Below the pieces are notes generated by a model, which saw only the letters and a program-made list of their open reading frames with translations, searched no databases and was not told the DNA's origin. This document shows positions 40,611 through 49,671 of a DNA stretch of 58,450 nucleotides, piece by piece (the stretch's first letter is position 1; every line of letters begins with the position of its first letter). Source of the stretch: Streptomyces sp. AC558_RSS880 (GTDB lineage: Bacteria > Actinomycetota > Actinomycetes > Streptomycetales > Streptomycetaceae). The stretch lies in NCBI RefSeq assembly GCF_019049255.1, contig NZ_JAGMUJ010000077.1, forward strand, positions 1 through 58,450, given 5' to 3'. The position numbers and the translations under genes are program-made.

Positions 40611-41957
40611 GTGCCTCCGCGACCCGCCCGCATCACCGCCGTCGACACCTACGACATCCGGTTCCCCACCTCGCGCGAGCTCGACGGCTCCGACGCCATG
40701 AACCCCGACCCCGACTACTCGGCGGCCTACGTCGTCCTGCGCACCGACGCCGCCGACGGACACGAGGGGCACGGGTTCGCGTTCACCATCGGGCGGGGCA
40801 ACGACGTCCAGGTCGCCGCGATCGAAGCGCTCCGCGGCCACCTCGTCGGACGGTCCGCCGACGAACTCTGCGCCGACCCCTCCGTGCTGAACCGCGCTCT
40901 GACCGGCGACAGCCAGCTGCGCTGGCTCGGACCCGAGAAGGGCGTGATGCACATGGCGATCGGGGCCGTCGTCAACGCGCTGTGGGACCTGGCCGCCAAA
41001 CGCGCGGACAAGCCGCTGTGGCGACTGCTCGCCGAGGCCGACCCCGCGTGGCTGGTCCGCCAGATCGACTTCCGCCACCTCACCGACGCCCTCACCCCCG
41101 AAGAGGCCCTCACCCTCCTGCGCCGCGGCCGGGAGGGCGCCGAGGAGCGCACCGCCCTGCTGCTGGAGCGCGGCTACCCCGCCTACACCACCTCGCCCGG
41201 CTGGCTCGGCTACGACGACGGGAAACTCACCCGGCTCGCCGTACAGGCGGTCGCCGACGGCTTCCGCCAGATCAAGCTCAAGGTCGGCGCCGACCTCGAC
41301 GACGACCTGAGGCGCTGCCGGGCCGCCCGCGCGGCCGTCGGACCGGACGTGCGCATCGCGATCGACGCCAACCAGCGCTGGGACGTGGACGAGGCGATCC
41401 GCTGGACCAAGGCCCTCGCCGCATTCGACCCGTACTGGATCGAGGAACCCACCAGCCCCGACGACATCCTCGGCCACGCCACGATCCGCCGCGCCGTCGC
41501 CCCGGTGAAGGTGGCCACCGGCGAACACGCGCAGAACAGGATCGTCTTCAAGCAGTTCCTCCAGGCCGGCGCCCTCGACATCGTCCAGATCGACGCCGCC
41601 CGGGTCGGCGGCGTCCCCGAGAACCTCGCCGTCCTGCTGCTCGCCGCCAAGTACGGCGTCCCCGTGTGCCCGCACGCCGGCGGGGTCGGCCTGTGCGAAC
41701 TCGTCCAGCACCTGTCGATGTTCGACTACGTGGCCCTGACCGGCACCACCGAGGACCGGGTCATCGAGTACGTCGACCATCTGCACGACCACTTCCTCGA
41801 CCCGGTGGTGATCCGCGACGGCCACTACACGGCACCCCTCGCGCCCGGCTTCTCCGCCGCCATGCGGCCCGAGTCCCTGGCGCGCTACACCTATCCCGAC
41901 GGCGGCTTCTGGGCCGCCGACCCGGACACGCAGAAGGAGAAGGAGCGGACCGCATGA
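40611..41957 (+). CDS. L-fuconate dehydratase-like enolase-superfamily enzyme
   Basis: A 448-aa mandelate-racemase-subgroup dehydratase. The metal ligands Asp-Glu-Glu are in AIDANQRWDVDEA, WIEEPTSPDDI and VATGEHAQNRI; base motifs KLKVG and HAGGVGLCELVQHLSMFDY are as in FucD (the latter with the catalytic His). FucD dehydrates L-fuconate to 2-keto-3-deoxy-L-fuconate. Length and the N-terminal DVRFPTSxxLDGSDAMNPDPDYSAAYV-type block fit FucD well. GTG 40611 is used. It is the first of four genes with 4-bp overlaps, divergent from the GntR gene. Related acid-sugar dehydratases cannot be excluded. Confidence 0.9.
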   Translation: MPPRPARITAVDTYDIRFPTSRELDGSDAMNPDPDYSAAYVVLRTDAADGHEGHGFAFTIGRGNDVQVAAIEALRGHLVGRSADELCADPSVLNRALTGDSQLRWLGPEKGVMHMAIGAVVNALWDLAAKRADKPLWRLLAEADPAWLVRQIDFRHLTDALTPEEALTLLRRGREGAEERTALLLERGYPAYTTSPGWLGYDDGKLTRLAVQAVADGFRQIKLKVGADLDDDLRRCRAARAAVGPDVRIAIDANQRWDVDEAIRWTKALAAFDPYWIEEPTSPDDILGHATIRRAVAPVKVATGEHAQNRIVFKQFLQAGALDIVQIDAARVGGVPENLAVLLLAAKYGVPVCPHAGGVGLCELVQHLSMFDYVALTGTTEDRVIEYVDHLHDHFLDPVVIRDGHYTAPLAPGFSAAMRPESLARYTYPDGGFWAADPDTQKEKERTA

Positions 41958-42709
41958 GTGACTTCGAGGGCCTGACGGCCCTGGTGACCGGCGGCGCCTC
42001 CGGCATCGGCCGGGCCACGGCGGACCTCCTCGCGGAGCGCGGCGCCACCGTGGCCGTACTCGATCTCGACCCCTCGACGGTCGGCGAACCCCTCACCGGA
42101 CACCGCGCCGACGTCACCGACGACGCCTCGGTGCGTGCGGCGGTGGCCGCCGCCGTCGACGGCCTGGGCGGCCTCGACGTGCTGATCAACAACGCCGGCG
42201 TCGGCGCCCAGGGCACGGTGGAGGCCAACTCCGACGAGGAATGGCACCGCGTCTTCGACGTCAACGTCCTCGGCATGGTCCGCACCGCCCGCGCCTGCCT
42301 GCCGCACCTGCGTGCCTCCGCGCACGCCGCGATCGTCAACACCTGCTCCATCGCCGCCACCGCGGGCCTGCCCCAGCGGGCCCTGTACAGCGCCACCAAG
42401 GGCGCCGTGCACTCCCTCACCCTCGCCATGGCCGCCGACCACGTCCGCGAGGGCATCCGCGTCAACTGCGTCAACCCGGGCACCGTCGACACCCCCTGGA
42501 TCGGCCGGCTGCTGAACGCGGCCGACGACCCGGCCGCCGAGCGTGCCGCCCTCGAGGCCCGCCAGCCCACCGGCCGCCTGGTCTCGGCCGCCGAGGTCGC
42601 CGGTGCCATCGCCTACCTGGCGAGCCCGCTGTCCGGCGCGACCACCGGCACGGCCCTCGCGGTCGACGGCGGCATGCAGGGACTGCGGCCGCGCCCGGAG
42701 AGCCGGTGA
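41954..42709 (+). CDS. SDR, probable 2-keto-3-deoxy-L-fuconate dehydrogenase
   Basis: A 251-aa classical SDR. TGGASGIGRAT binds NAD(P), VLDLDPS favours NAD (Asp after strand 2), and NNAGVG, Ser in NTCSIAA and YSATK (YxxxK) form the active site. GTALAVDGGM closes the fold. Placed directly after the FucD-like gene, it best fits oxidation of 2-keto-3-deoxy-fuconate to the 2,4-diketo acid, as in the Xanthomonas L-fucose pathway. Its ATG overlaps the dehydratase stop (ATGA). The role is inferred from context. Confidence 0.9.
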   Translation: MSDFEGLTALVTGGASGIGRATADLLAERGATVAVLDLDPSTVGEPLTGHRADVTDDASVRAAVAAAVDGLGGLDVLINNAGVGAQGTVEANSDEEWHRVFDVNVLGMVRTARACLPHLRASAHAAIVNTCSIAATAGLPQRALYSATKGAVHSLTLAMAADHVREGIRVNCVNPGTVDTPWIGRLLNAADDPAAERAALEARQPTGRLVSAAEVAGAIAYLASPLSGATTGTALAVDGGMQGLRPRPESR

Positions 42710-43683
42710 ACCGGCGCCGGCTCGGCCGCAGCCGCGTCGAGGTCACCGCCCTGGCCTTCGGGGCCTCCGGCATCGGCAACCTGTACACCGAGGTCGGCGA
42801 GGAGGAGGCGTACGAGGCGGTACGGGCCGCCTGGCAGCGCGGCATCCGCTCCTTCGACACCGCCCCGCACTACGGCCTCGGCCTCGCCGAACGCCGCCTC
42901 GGCGCCGCCCTGCGCGAGCATCCGCGCGACGAGTTCACCGTGTCCACGAAGGTGGGCCGCCGCCTCGAACCCTCCCACGCCGGCGGCGACGACCTCGCCC
43001 ACGGCTTCGCCGTCCCCGCCACCCACCGACGCGTCTGGGACTTCAGCGCCGACGGCGTACGCCGCACCCTGGAGGGGAGCCTGGAACGCCTCGGCCTGGA
43101 CCGGGTCGACACCGTCTACCTCCACGATCCCGACGACCACGCCGAACAGGCCTTCCGCGAGGGCTACCCGGCCCTGGAGAGGCTCCGCGCGGAGGGCGTC
43201 GTCGGGGCGATCGGCGCCGGCATGAACCAGACCGCGATGCTCACCCGCTTCGTCCGCGACACCGACGTCGACGTCGTCCTGTGCGCCGGCCGCCACACCC
43301 TGCTCGACCACAGCGCCCTGACCGACCTGCTGCCCGCCGCCCTGGAACACGGCACCTCCGTCGTCGTCGGCGGCGCCTTCAACTCCGGCCTGCTCGCGGA
43401 CCCGAGGCCGGGAGCGACGTACGACTACGCCCCGGCCCCCGCCGGGTTGCTGGACCGCGCCCTGCGGTTGAAGGAGGCCGCCGAGCGGCACGGCAGCACC
43501 CTGCGCGCCGCCGCCCTGGCCTACTGCGCCGCCCACCCGGCGGTCGCGAGCGTGCTGGTCGGCGCCCGCTCGGCCGCCGAGGTCCACGACTGCGCCGACC
43601 AGTTCGCGGCCCCGGTACCCACCGCCCTCTGGCGGGAACTGCGCGCCACCGGCCTGCTGCCGCCCGAGGAGGAGCTGCCGTGA
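42706..43683 (+). CDS. Aldo/keto reductase, probable L-fucose 1-dehydrogenase
   Basis: A 325-aa AKR. DTAPHYGLGLAERRLG (catalytic Asp/Tyr), VSTKVGRR (Lys) and VDTVYLHDPDDH (His) are the tetrad motifs, and PAVASVLVGARS binds the cofactor phosphate. This pattern, with the long insertion after KVGR (LEPSH...DFSADGVRRTLEGSLERLGL), is that of D-threo-aldose/L-fucose dehydrogenases, which oxidise L-fucose to L-fucono-1,5-lactone. GTG 42706 overlaps the SDR stop by 4 bp. It would catalyse step one of the pathway completed by its neighbours. Confidence 0.9.
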   Translation: MNRRRLGRSRVEVTALAFGASGIGNLYTEVGEEEAYEAVRAAWQRGIRSFDTAPHYGLGLAERRLGAALREHPRDEFTVSTKVGRRLEPSHAGGDDLAHGFAVPATHRRVWDFSADGVRRTLEGSLERLGLDRVDTVYLHDPDDHAEQAFREGYPALERLRAEGVVGAIGAGMNQTAMLTRFVRDTDVDVVLCAGRHTLLDHSALTDLLPAALEHGTSVVVGGAFNSGLLADPRPGATYDYAPAPAGLLDRALRLKEAAERHGSTLRAAALAYCAAHPAVASVLVGARSAAEVHDCADQFAAPVPTALWRELRATGLLPPEEELP

Positions 43684-44519
43684 CCGTCGACGCGCACCAC
43701 CACGTCTGGGACCTGTCCGTCCGCGACCAGGACTGGCTCACCGGCCCCGGACTCCGGCCGCTGCGGCGGAACTTCGGCCTGTCCGACCTCGCACCCGAGG
43801 CGAGCGCGGCCGGTGTCGACCGCACCGTCCTGGTGCAGACCGTCACGGTCCCCGAGGAGACCCCCGAGCTGCTGGCGCTCGCCGCGGCCCACGAGCTGGT
43901 CGCCGGGGTCGTCGGCTGGACCGACCTCACCCGCCCCGACGTCGCCGACGAGCTGGCCCGGCTGCGGGCGCTGCCCGGCGGGCGGTATCTGAAGGGCGTC
44001 CGCCACCAGGTGCAGGGCGAACCCGACCCCGGGTGGCTGCTGCGCCCGGACGTACGGCGCGGACTCGCCGCCGTGGCCGACGCCGGTCTGGTCTACGACC
44101 TCGTGGTCCTGCCGCACCAGCTGCCGGCCTGCGCGGCGGCGGCCGGCTCGTCGCCCCGGCTCACCTTCGTCCTGGACCACCTGGGCAAGCCGCCCGTCGC
44201 CTCGGGCGCGCTCGAACCCTGGGCGTCCGACGTCCGTGCCCTGGCGGCGCTGCCCAACACGGTGTGCAAGCTCTCCGGCCTGGTCACCGAGGCCGACCGG
44301 GCCTCCTGGACCGTCGACGACCTGCGCCCGTACGCCGACGTCGTACTGGACGCCTTCGGGCCCGGCCGCCTGATGTTCGGCTCGGACTGGCCGGTGTGCA
44401 CCCTCGCGGCGGCGTACGGCGACGTCCTCGCCACCGCGCGGGCGCTGACCGGGAGCCTCGACGCCACCGAACGCCGTCAGCTCTTCGAGACCACCGCCAC
44501 CCGCGTCTACGGTCTCTGA
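43680..44519 (+). CDS. Amidohydrolase, probable L-fuconolactonase
   Basis: A 279-aa TIM-barrel amidohydrolase of the COG3618 group. VDAHHHVWDLSVRDQDWL opens with the HxH metal motif; GVRHQVQGEPDPGWL, FVLDHLGKPPV (His) and RLMFGSDWPVC (catalytic Asp) follow. Group members hydrolyse sugar lactones, including L-fucono- and L-rhamnono-lactone. GTG 43680 overlaps the AKR stop by 4 bp, ending the four-gene coupled operon: dehydrogenase, lactonase, dehydratase and keto-acid dehydrogenase are then all present. The stop overlaps the convergent lipase-maturation-factor gene by 13 bp. Confidence 0.9.
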   Translation: MTVDAHHHVWDLSVRDQDWLTGPGLRPLRRNFGLSDLAPEASAAGVDRTVLVQTVTVPEETPELLALAAAHELVAGVVGWTDLTRPDVADELARLRALPGGRYLKGVRHQVQGEPDPGWLLRPDVRRGLAAVADAGLVYDLVVLPHQLPACAAAAGSSPRLTFVLDHLGKPPVASGALEPWASDVRALAALPNTVCKLSGLVTEADRASWTVDDLRPYADVVLDAFGPGRLMFGSDWPVCTLAAAYGDVLATARALTGSLDATERRQLFETTATRVYGL

Positions 44520-45964
44520 GCCGACCCCGTCAGCCGGGTCGGCGGCAGGAACTCCCGCACGTACGTCCGCTCCCAGCACGCGCCCGTCTCCCGCAGCTCC
44601 CGCCACGTCGTGTAGCGGTAGCGGAAGAGGCGGGCGCGGATGTGCCGGGGCGGCGCGTCCGGAGGGAACGGGGAGCGGCGCAGCAGCCTCAGCGTGTCCC
44701 GGTCGCCCTCCAGCAGACGCTCCACCAGCGCGCCGAACCACGGCCCCGCGTACGCGGGCGACAGCGCGGCGAACCACATCAGCCAGTCGAGCCGCAGATG
44801 GTACGGCGCGAACTGCCGCGGCCAGCGCCGCGGATCACCCGGCTTGCCCTTGAACTCGTACTCCCGCCAGCCGGAGTCCTTCCGGGGCACCTCGTCCGCC
44901 GTCCCCTCCACGACCACCTCGTACCGGATCCGGCTGACGCTGCCGAACGCCCCGTAGGTGTTGACCAGGTGCAGCGGGTCGAAGGAGCGGTTCATCACCT
45001 GGCGGCGGGAGAGCATGTTGCGGACCGGCCGGTAGGAGAGGCCGAGCAGCAGCGCGGACACCGCGAGGACGACCACCACGTACCACAGCGGCGCGTCGGA
45101 CACCGCCGGCGGATCGGAGGGGAACGCGACCGCCGGCAGGGCCAGCACGATCGTGATCCAGTTCAGCCACGCGAAGTTGCCGGACAGCACCAGCCACAGC
45201 TGGGTGACGATCATCAGCGAGGCGGCCACCGAGGCCACCGGCTGCGGGGCGAACAGCAGGAACGGCACGACGAGCTGGGTGACGTGGTTCGCGGCCACCT
45301 CGGCGCGGTGCAGCGGCTTCGGCAGGTGGTGGAAGAACCAGCTCAGCGGCCCCGGCATCGGCTGGGTCTCGTGGTGGTGGTCCAGACAGGTCAGCTTCCG
45401 CCAGCACTCGTCGCCGCGCATCTTGATCAGCCCCGCGCCGAACTCCACCCGGAACAGGATCCACCGCAGCAGGAACAGCACCACGACCGGCGGCGCGACC
45501 TCGTCGTTGCCGAGGAACACGGCCAGGAAACCGACCTCGAGCAGCAGCGACTCCCAGCCGAACGAGTACCAGGTCTGCCCCACGTTGACGACCGACAGGT
45601 ACAGCGCCCACGGCACCAGCCACAGCAGCATCCCGCCCCACAGCGGAAGCAGCGAGTCCAGCCCCGCCAGCAGCGCCGCCGACACCGCGCAGCCCGCCCA
45701 GGCGCACCCCGCGAAGAACCGGTCCGAGTAGTGCCGGTGGAACAGACTCGGTGACCTCCTGAACGGCACCCGCTCCACGAAACGCGGCACCGGCAGCATG
45801 CCCCGCTCCCCGATCAGCGCACGGAACTGGAGCGCCGCCGTCAGGAACGCGACCAGGTACAGCCCGGCCAGCGCCCGCTGGAAGACCAGCCGGCCCGTCC
45901 AGTACTCGGATGCGGTGAACCACTCCACGGCCGCGCTCCCTCCTGCCTCGTCCCACCAGGACAT
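44507..45964 (-). CDS. Lipase maturation factor family membrane protein
   Basis: A 485-aa polytopic membrane protein similar to eukaryotic LMF1/LMF2. WWDEAGGSAAVEWFTASEYWTGRLVFQRALA starts the protein, followed by several transmembrane helices (LALLLAGLDSLLPLWGGMLLWLVP-like), RWILFRVEFGAGLIKMRGDECWRKLTCLDHHHETQPMPGP-type family core and a soluble C-terminus (REYEFKGKPGDPRRWPRQFAPYHLRLDWLMWFAALSP). In vertebrates LMF1 helps lipases mature in the ER; the bacterial role is unknown. ATG 45964 is used. No lipase gene is adjacent. It is divergent from the PP2C gene, 108 bp away. Confidence 0.92.
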   Translation of the reverse strand: MSWWDEAGGSAAVEWFTASEYWTGRLVFQRALAGLYLVAFLTAALQFRALIGERGMLPVPRFVERVPFRRSPSLFHRHYSDRFFAGCAWAGCAVSAALLAGLDSLLPLWGGMLLWLVPWALYLSVVNVGQTWYSFGWESLLLEVGFLAVFLGNDEVAPPVVVLFLLRWILFRVEFGAGLIKMRGDECWRKLTCLDHHHETQPMPGPLSWFFHHLPKPLHRAEVAANHVTQLVVPFLLFAPQPVASVAASLMIVTQLWLVLSGNFAWLNWITIVLALPAVAFPSDPPAVSDAPLWYVVVVLAVSALLLGLSYRPVRNMLSRRQVMNRSFDPLHLVNTYGAFGSVSRIRYEVVVEGTADEVPRKDSGWREYEFKGKPGDPRRWPRQFAPYHLRLDWLMWFAALSPAYAGPWFGALVERLLEGDRDTLRLLRRSPFPPDAPPRHIRARLFRYRYTTWRELRETGACWERTYVREFLPPTRLTGSAQRP

Positions 45965-46072
45965 CCGTGACTCTCCGTATACCACCGGGCGGGCCGCGCA
46001 ACCCACGGGCGAGAAGCGCGCGGCAGGCGCCCAGCGGTCGAAGAATCGGGTGAATCCTGGCAAGGTGGGCCC

Positions 46073-48169
46073 ATGGCTGATCGGGGAGCGAACCCCCTGT
46101 CACTCCCGGACGACTGGCCGGACCACCCGGATCCGATCCTGGCGCTCAACCGCATGGGCAGCTTCGACTGGGACCTGGACGCCGGGGTGATGCAGATGGA
46201 CGCCCAGGCGCACGAGATCTTCGACCTGCGCCCCGACGAATACGACGACCGGCCCGAGTCCCTGGGGAGCCGGGTCCCCTCGAGCGAAGCCCTGCGCCTG
46301 GACACCGTGGTGTCGCAGGCGCTGAAGGCGGGCAGCGAGAACTACGGCGCCTACTTCCGCCTCCGCCGCCGCGACGGCTCCCTGCGCTGGACCCACACCC
46401 AGGGTTACATCCGCCGGGACGAGAGCGGCCGGCCCCGCCGCATCATCGGCATCGTCCGGGACGCCACCCAGGAGCTCAGCGACAGCGAGGCCAGACGCGA
46501 ACAGGCCGCCCAGGAGGACGACCGCCGCCGGCAGACCAACGTCGTCCAGCTCACCACCGCCGCCCTCGCCCACGCCCGCACCGTGCAGGACGTCATCGAC
46601 GTCCTCAAGGACACCCACGGCCTCACCCATCTGGGTGCGACCAGTCTCGTGATGGGGCTGGTCGAGGCGGGCCGGATCCGGCTCATCGCGGAGGGACCCG
46701 AGGGCAGCCTCATACCGGGCACCGAGGTCACCGGGATCGAGGAGCCGTACCCGATGAGCGAGGCGGTGCGCACCCTCAGCCCGCGCTTCATCGACTCCCC
46801 GGAGGAGTTCGCCGAACGCTATCCGCGGCTGTGGCAGGGCCTCACCGGCCTGGACATCACCTCGGCGGCCTACCTGCCGCTGATCGTCCAGGCCCACCCC
46901 ATCGGCGCGATGGGCCTGCTCTACAGCGACCGGCGCGGCTTCTCCGCGGAGGAGCGCAACATCCTCGTCGCCCTGGGCAGCAGCATCTCCCAGAGCCTGC
47001 AGCGCGCGATGTTCTACGAGCAGGAGATGGACCTCGCCCAGGGGCTGCAGCAGGCCATGCTGCCGCGCACCATCCCCAGCGTGCCCGGCGCCGACCTCGC
47101 CGTGCGCTACCGGGCCGCCACCATCGGCGGCTCCCTCGGCCGGGATATCGGAGGCGACTGGTACGACCTGATCCCGCTGCCGGGAGACCGGGTGGGCGCC
47201 GTCATCGGCGACGTCCAGGGCCACGACACGCACGCCGCCGCCGTCATGGGCCAGCTGCGCATCGTGCTGCGCGCCTACGCGGCCGAGGGGCACCCGCCGG
47301 CCACCGTGATGGCCCGCGCCTCCGTCTTCCTGGACGAGCTCGACACCGACCGCTCCGCGACCTGCCTCTACGCCGAGGCCGACCTGTCCACCGGCGTGCT
47401 CCAGGTGGTCCGGGCCGGCCACCTCGACCCGCTGGTGCGCCGCACCGACGGCTCCTGCCGGCGCGTCCCCGTCCCCGGCGGGCTGCCGCTCGGCCTGTCC
47501 GCGGAGTTCGGGCGGCTCGACTACCCGGTCGGCACGATGGAGCTCGACCCGGGCGACACCCTGCTGCTGTGCACCGACGGCCTGGTCGAGCAGCCCGGCG
47601 CCGACCTCGACGACGGCATGGAGAACCTCTCGGCGCTGATCGCCGCCGGTCCCGACGACGTACGCGCCCTCGCCGACCGGCTCATCGACCTGGCCGGGGA
47701 ACGCGGCGGCGGCGACGACGTGGCGCTGCTCCTGCTGCGCCGCCGCGCCCTGGACAGCGCGCGGCCCGGCGGGCGGCTCAGGCAGCGGGTGACGCCCGGC
47801 GAACCGGAGGCGCTCGCCGAGGCCCGGCGCCTGATCCGCACGGCGGTGGGCTCCTGGGGCGCGGAGGACCGGGCCGACGAGATAGAGCTGGTCGCCGACG
47901 AGATGATCACCAACGTGCTGATGCACACCGAGGGCTCCGCGGTCGTCACCCTGCGGGTCCTCGACGGCACCGAGCGGCGCGTGCGGGTGGAGGTCGAGGA
48001 CTCCTCCAGCGCCCTGCCGCGCCGTCGGGAGGCGGGCGAGTCGGGCGTCTCCGGACGGGGCCTGCTGCTGATCGAGACGCTCACGGACGTATGGGGCGTG
48101 GAGGCACGCGGCAGCGGCAAGTGCGTATGGAGCGAGTTCGTGATGGCGAAGGACCCCACCCCGGCCTGA
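46073..48169 (+). CDS. PAS-GAF-PP2C phosphatase with C-terminal HATPase domain
   Basis: A 698-aa signalling protein. A PAS-like domain covers residues about 25-140 (MGSFDWDLDAG, YFRLRRRDGSLRWTHTQG) and a GAF domain about 155-315. A SpoIIE/PP2C phosphatase covers about 330-560 with DIGGDWYDLIPL, GDVQGHDTHAAAVMGQLR, LCTDGLVEQPG and GGDDVALLLL (metal-binding Asp residues). A serine-kinase-like HATPase covers about 580-690 (VADEMITNVLMHTEG, RGLLLIETLTDVWG). Such proteins act in partner-switching control of anti-anti-sigma factors, a phosphatase and an RsbW-like kinase in one chain. No membrane segment is visible. ATG 46073 is used. Confidence 0.93.
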   Translation: MADRGANPLSLPDDWPDHPDPILALNRMGSFDWDLDAGVMQMDAQAHEIFDLRPDEYDDRPESLGSRVPSSEALRLDTVVSQALKAGSENYGAYFRLRRRDGSLRWTHTQGYIRRDESGRPRRIIGIVRDATQELSDSEARREQAAQEDDRRRQTNVVQLTTAALAHARTVQDVIDVLKDTHGLTHLGATSLVMGLVEAGRIRLIAEGPEGSLIPGTEVTGIEEPYPMSEAVRTLSPRFIDSPEEFAERYPRLWQGLTGLDITSAAYLPLIVQAHPIGAMGLLYSDRRGFSAEERNILVALGSSISQSLQRAMFYEQEMDLAQGLQQAMLPRTIPSVPGADLAVRYRAATIGGSLGRDIGGDWYDLIPLPGDRVGAVIGDVQGHDTHAAAVMGQLRIVLRAYAAEGHPPATVMARASVFLDELDTDRSATCLYAEADLSTGVLQVVRAGHLDPLVRRTDGSCRRVPVPGGLPLGLSAEFGRLDYPVGTMELDPGDTLLLCTDGLVEQPGADLDDGMENLSALIAAGPDDVRALADRLIDLAGERGGGDDVALLLLRRRALDSARPGGRLRQRVTPGEPEALAEARRLIRTAVGSWGAEDRADEIELVADEMITNVLMHTEGSAVVTLRVLDGTERRVRVEVEDSSSALPRRREAGESGVSGRGLLLIETLTDVWGVEARGSGKCVWSEFVMAKDPTPA

Positions 48170-48208
48170 GCCCGCGAGGGCGCCGCGCACCGTGCTGCCC
48201 GTGGGGCC

Positions 48209-48862
48209 TCACCGGGGCTTCAGCGTCACCAGGTTCTCGCCCTCCGCCGTACGCACCTCGTAGCGGGCGATGTCCTCGGGACGCATGGCGGAGCCGCCGA
48301 GCACCGTGTGGGGGCGGGCGTCGTGACGGGGCGCGCTCCAGCTGGTCGCCGTCTCCTCGGAGCCGTCCCGGCCGACCACCACCAGACGGCAGGTGCGAGG
48401 ACCGGCACCGTCCTTGACCTCGATCTCCATGGCGCTGCCCCAGGCCTCGTCCTGAGTGGTCACCTGCGCCCACACCCCGGACCGTTCGTCGGTCGCCGCG
48501 ACGCTCACGGCGCTCCCGCCGTCGTCCCGCGCCATCATCGCGACCGCCGGCGCGGACACCGCGACCACCACCGAGGCGGCCAGCGCCAGCAGCAGCCGGC
48601 GACGCCCCGCGCGGTTGCGGGCCGCCACCTGTGACAGCAGCCGGTCCAGCATCCTCGGGCCGGGCTCGGCCAGCGGGTGCACCAGCCGCGGGGTGGAACT
48701 CCGGTACAGCATCAACTGGCGTGCCGCAGGGCCGAATTCGGTCACCTGGACAGCGCACTGAGGGCACTCCATGAGGTGGTCCTCGAAGCGGAACGCATCC
48801 GCCTCGTCCAGCACGCCGAGCGCATAGGCGCCGACGTCGCGATGCCTCTCCAGGGACCTCAT
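48209..48862 (-). CDS. Zinc-binding anti-sigma factor (single membrane span)
   Basis: A 217-aa regulator. The N-terminal ZAS motif is His29-x3-Cys33-x2-Cys36 (HLMECPQC) within GAYALGVLDEADAFRFEDH, typical of anti-sigma factors paired with ECF sigmas. A transmembrane helix at residues about 87-110 (RRLLLALAASVVVAVSAPAV) is followed by an extracytoplasmic domain with AWGSAMEIEVKDGAG and TCRLVVVGRDGSEE, similar to the anti-sigma-K type. The likely partner is the ECF sigma gene at 49672-50217, one gene upstream on the same strand, and a hypothetical gene lies between. ATG 48862 is used. Confidence 0.92.
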   Translation of the reverse strand: MRSLERHRDVGAYALGVLDEADAFRFEDHLMECPQCAVQVTEFGPAARQLMLYRSSTPRLVHPLAEPGPRMLDRLLSQVAARNRAGRRRLLLALAASVVVAVSAPAVAMMARDDGGSAVSVAATDERSGVWAQVTTQDEAWGSAMEIEVKDGAGPRTCRLVVVGRDGSEETATSWSAPRHDARPHTVLGGSAMRPEDIARYEVRTAEGENLVTLKPR

Positions 48863-49013
48863 GCCGAATCCTCGTGCCGTTGGGTGCGGGTGGGGTTACT
48901 CCTTGCTCCCATCGGTACGCACCAGGCAGCCGAATCACTCAAGCCACGTGCCGAATCGTAACCAAGGGATTCGGAGCCGACCGGCCCGTGGATTGGTCGG
49001 ATCGGCGAGGAAC

Positions 49014-49535
49014 CTAAAAAAGATGGATGGCGAGGTGACCGAGCGGCAGTCCGAGCTGCCACGCCGGTGTCCACACCTTGGGTCCCTCGTCCTCACCGGT
49101 CACCGCGCCACCGCCCGGCACCGCGTTCAGGTCGGGCGCGAGCAGCTCCGTCTCCCGCAGCCAGCGCCAGGCCTCCCGGGCCAGCTCCAGGTCCGGGTCC
49201 GGCGTGTCCCGGCCGTCCGCGGCGGCGTCCGCGGACAGGTCCCGCAGGCGCCCCTGCACCCACTCCTGCCACGGCTGGTCGTACGCGGTCAGCGACAGCC
49301 AGGTCTCCAACTGGGTGACCACCCGGATGCCGGACAGCTCGCCGTCGGTGTCGGACAGGAACACGGTCAGCGCCAGCGCGTCCCGCCCCGCGCGGAACTC
49401 GAAGGACGTCGGCGGCATCAGATCGCCGCTGCGCAGCAGTTCGTCGGCGATGTACTCGGCGTAGAACCAGGCCATGGGGACGGTCAGTTCACCGTCGCCG
49501 GTGCCGTCCGTGCTCTCTCGACCTCTGTGCAGCAT
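49014..49535 (-). CDS. Hypothetical protein between the sigma and anti-sigma genes
   Basis: A 173-aa acidic soluble protein. It starts MLHRGRESTDGTGDGELTVP and contains AWFYAEYIADELLRSGDLMPPTSFEFRAG, LSGIRVVTQLETWLSLTAYDQPW and a tail WTPAWQLGLPLGHLAIHLF. I do not recognise a family; there is no signal peptide or membrane span. It looks genuine because codon bias is normal and it sits between sigma and anti-sigma genes in the same direction. It may belong to that regulatory unit or have its own promoter, since a hairpin lies after the sigma stop. ATG 49535 is used. Confidence 0.7.
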   Translation of the reverse strand: MLHRGRESTDGTGDGELTVPMAWFYAEYIADELLRSGDLMPPTSFEFRAGRDALALTVFLSDTDGELSGIRVVTQLETWLSLTAYDQPWQEWVQGRLRDLSADAAADGRDTPDPDLELAREAWRWLRETELLAPDLNAVPGGGAVTGEDEGPKVWTPAWQLGLPLGHLAIHLF

Positions 49536-49646
49536 CCCTTCCTGCCTTCCTCCGGTGCGTGCGCGTCGCCCGAACCCGGGCCCCCGGTCCGGAACACGGA
49601 TGAGGACAGCCGATTACTCAACCGGGGCGGTCGGCAAGGCGCTTTG

Positions 49647-49668
49647 CGAAGGCTTGACTCTGCCTTCG
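49647..49668 (-). terminator. Hairpin just after the sigma gene
   Basis: CGAAGGC and GCCTTCG form a perfect 7-bp stem around TTGACTCT, 4 bp past the sigma stop on the minus strand. It may separate sigma from the downstream hypothetical and anti-sigma genes, or only attenuate. Confidence 0.5.
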
Positions 49669-49671
49669 GTT

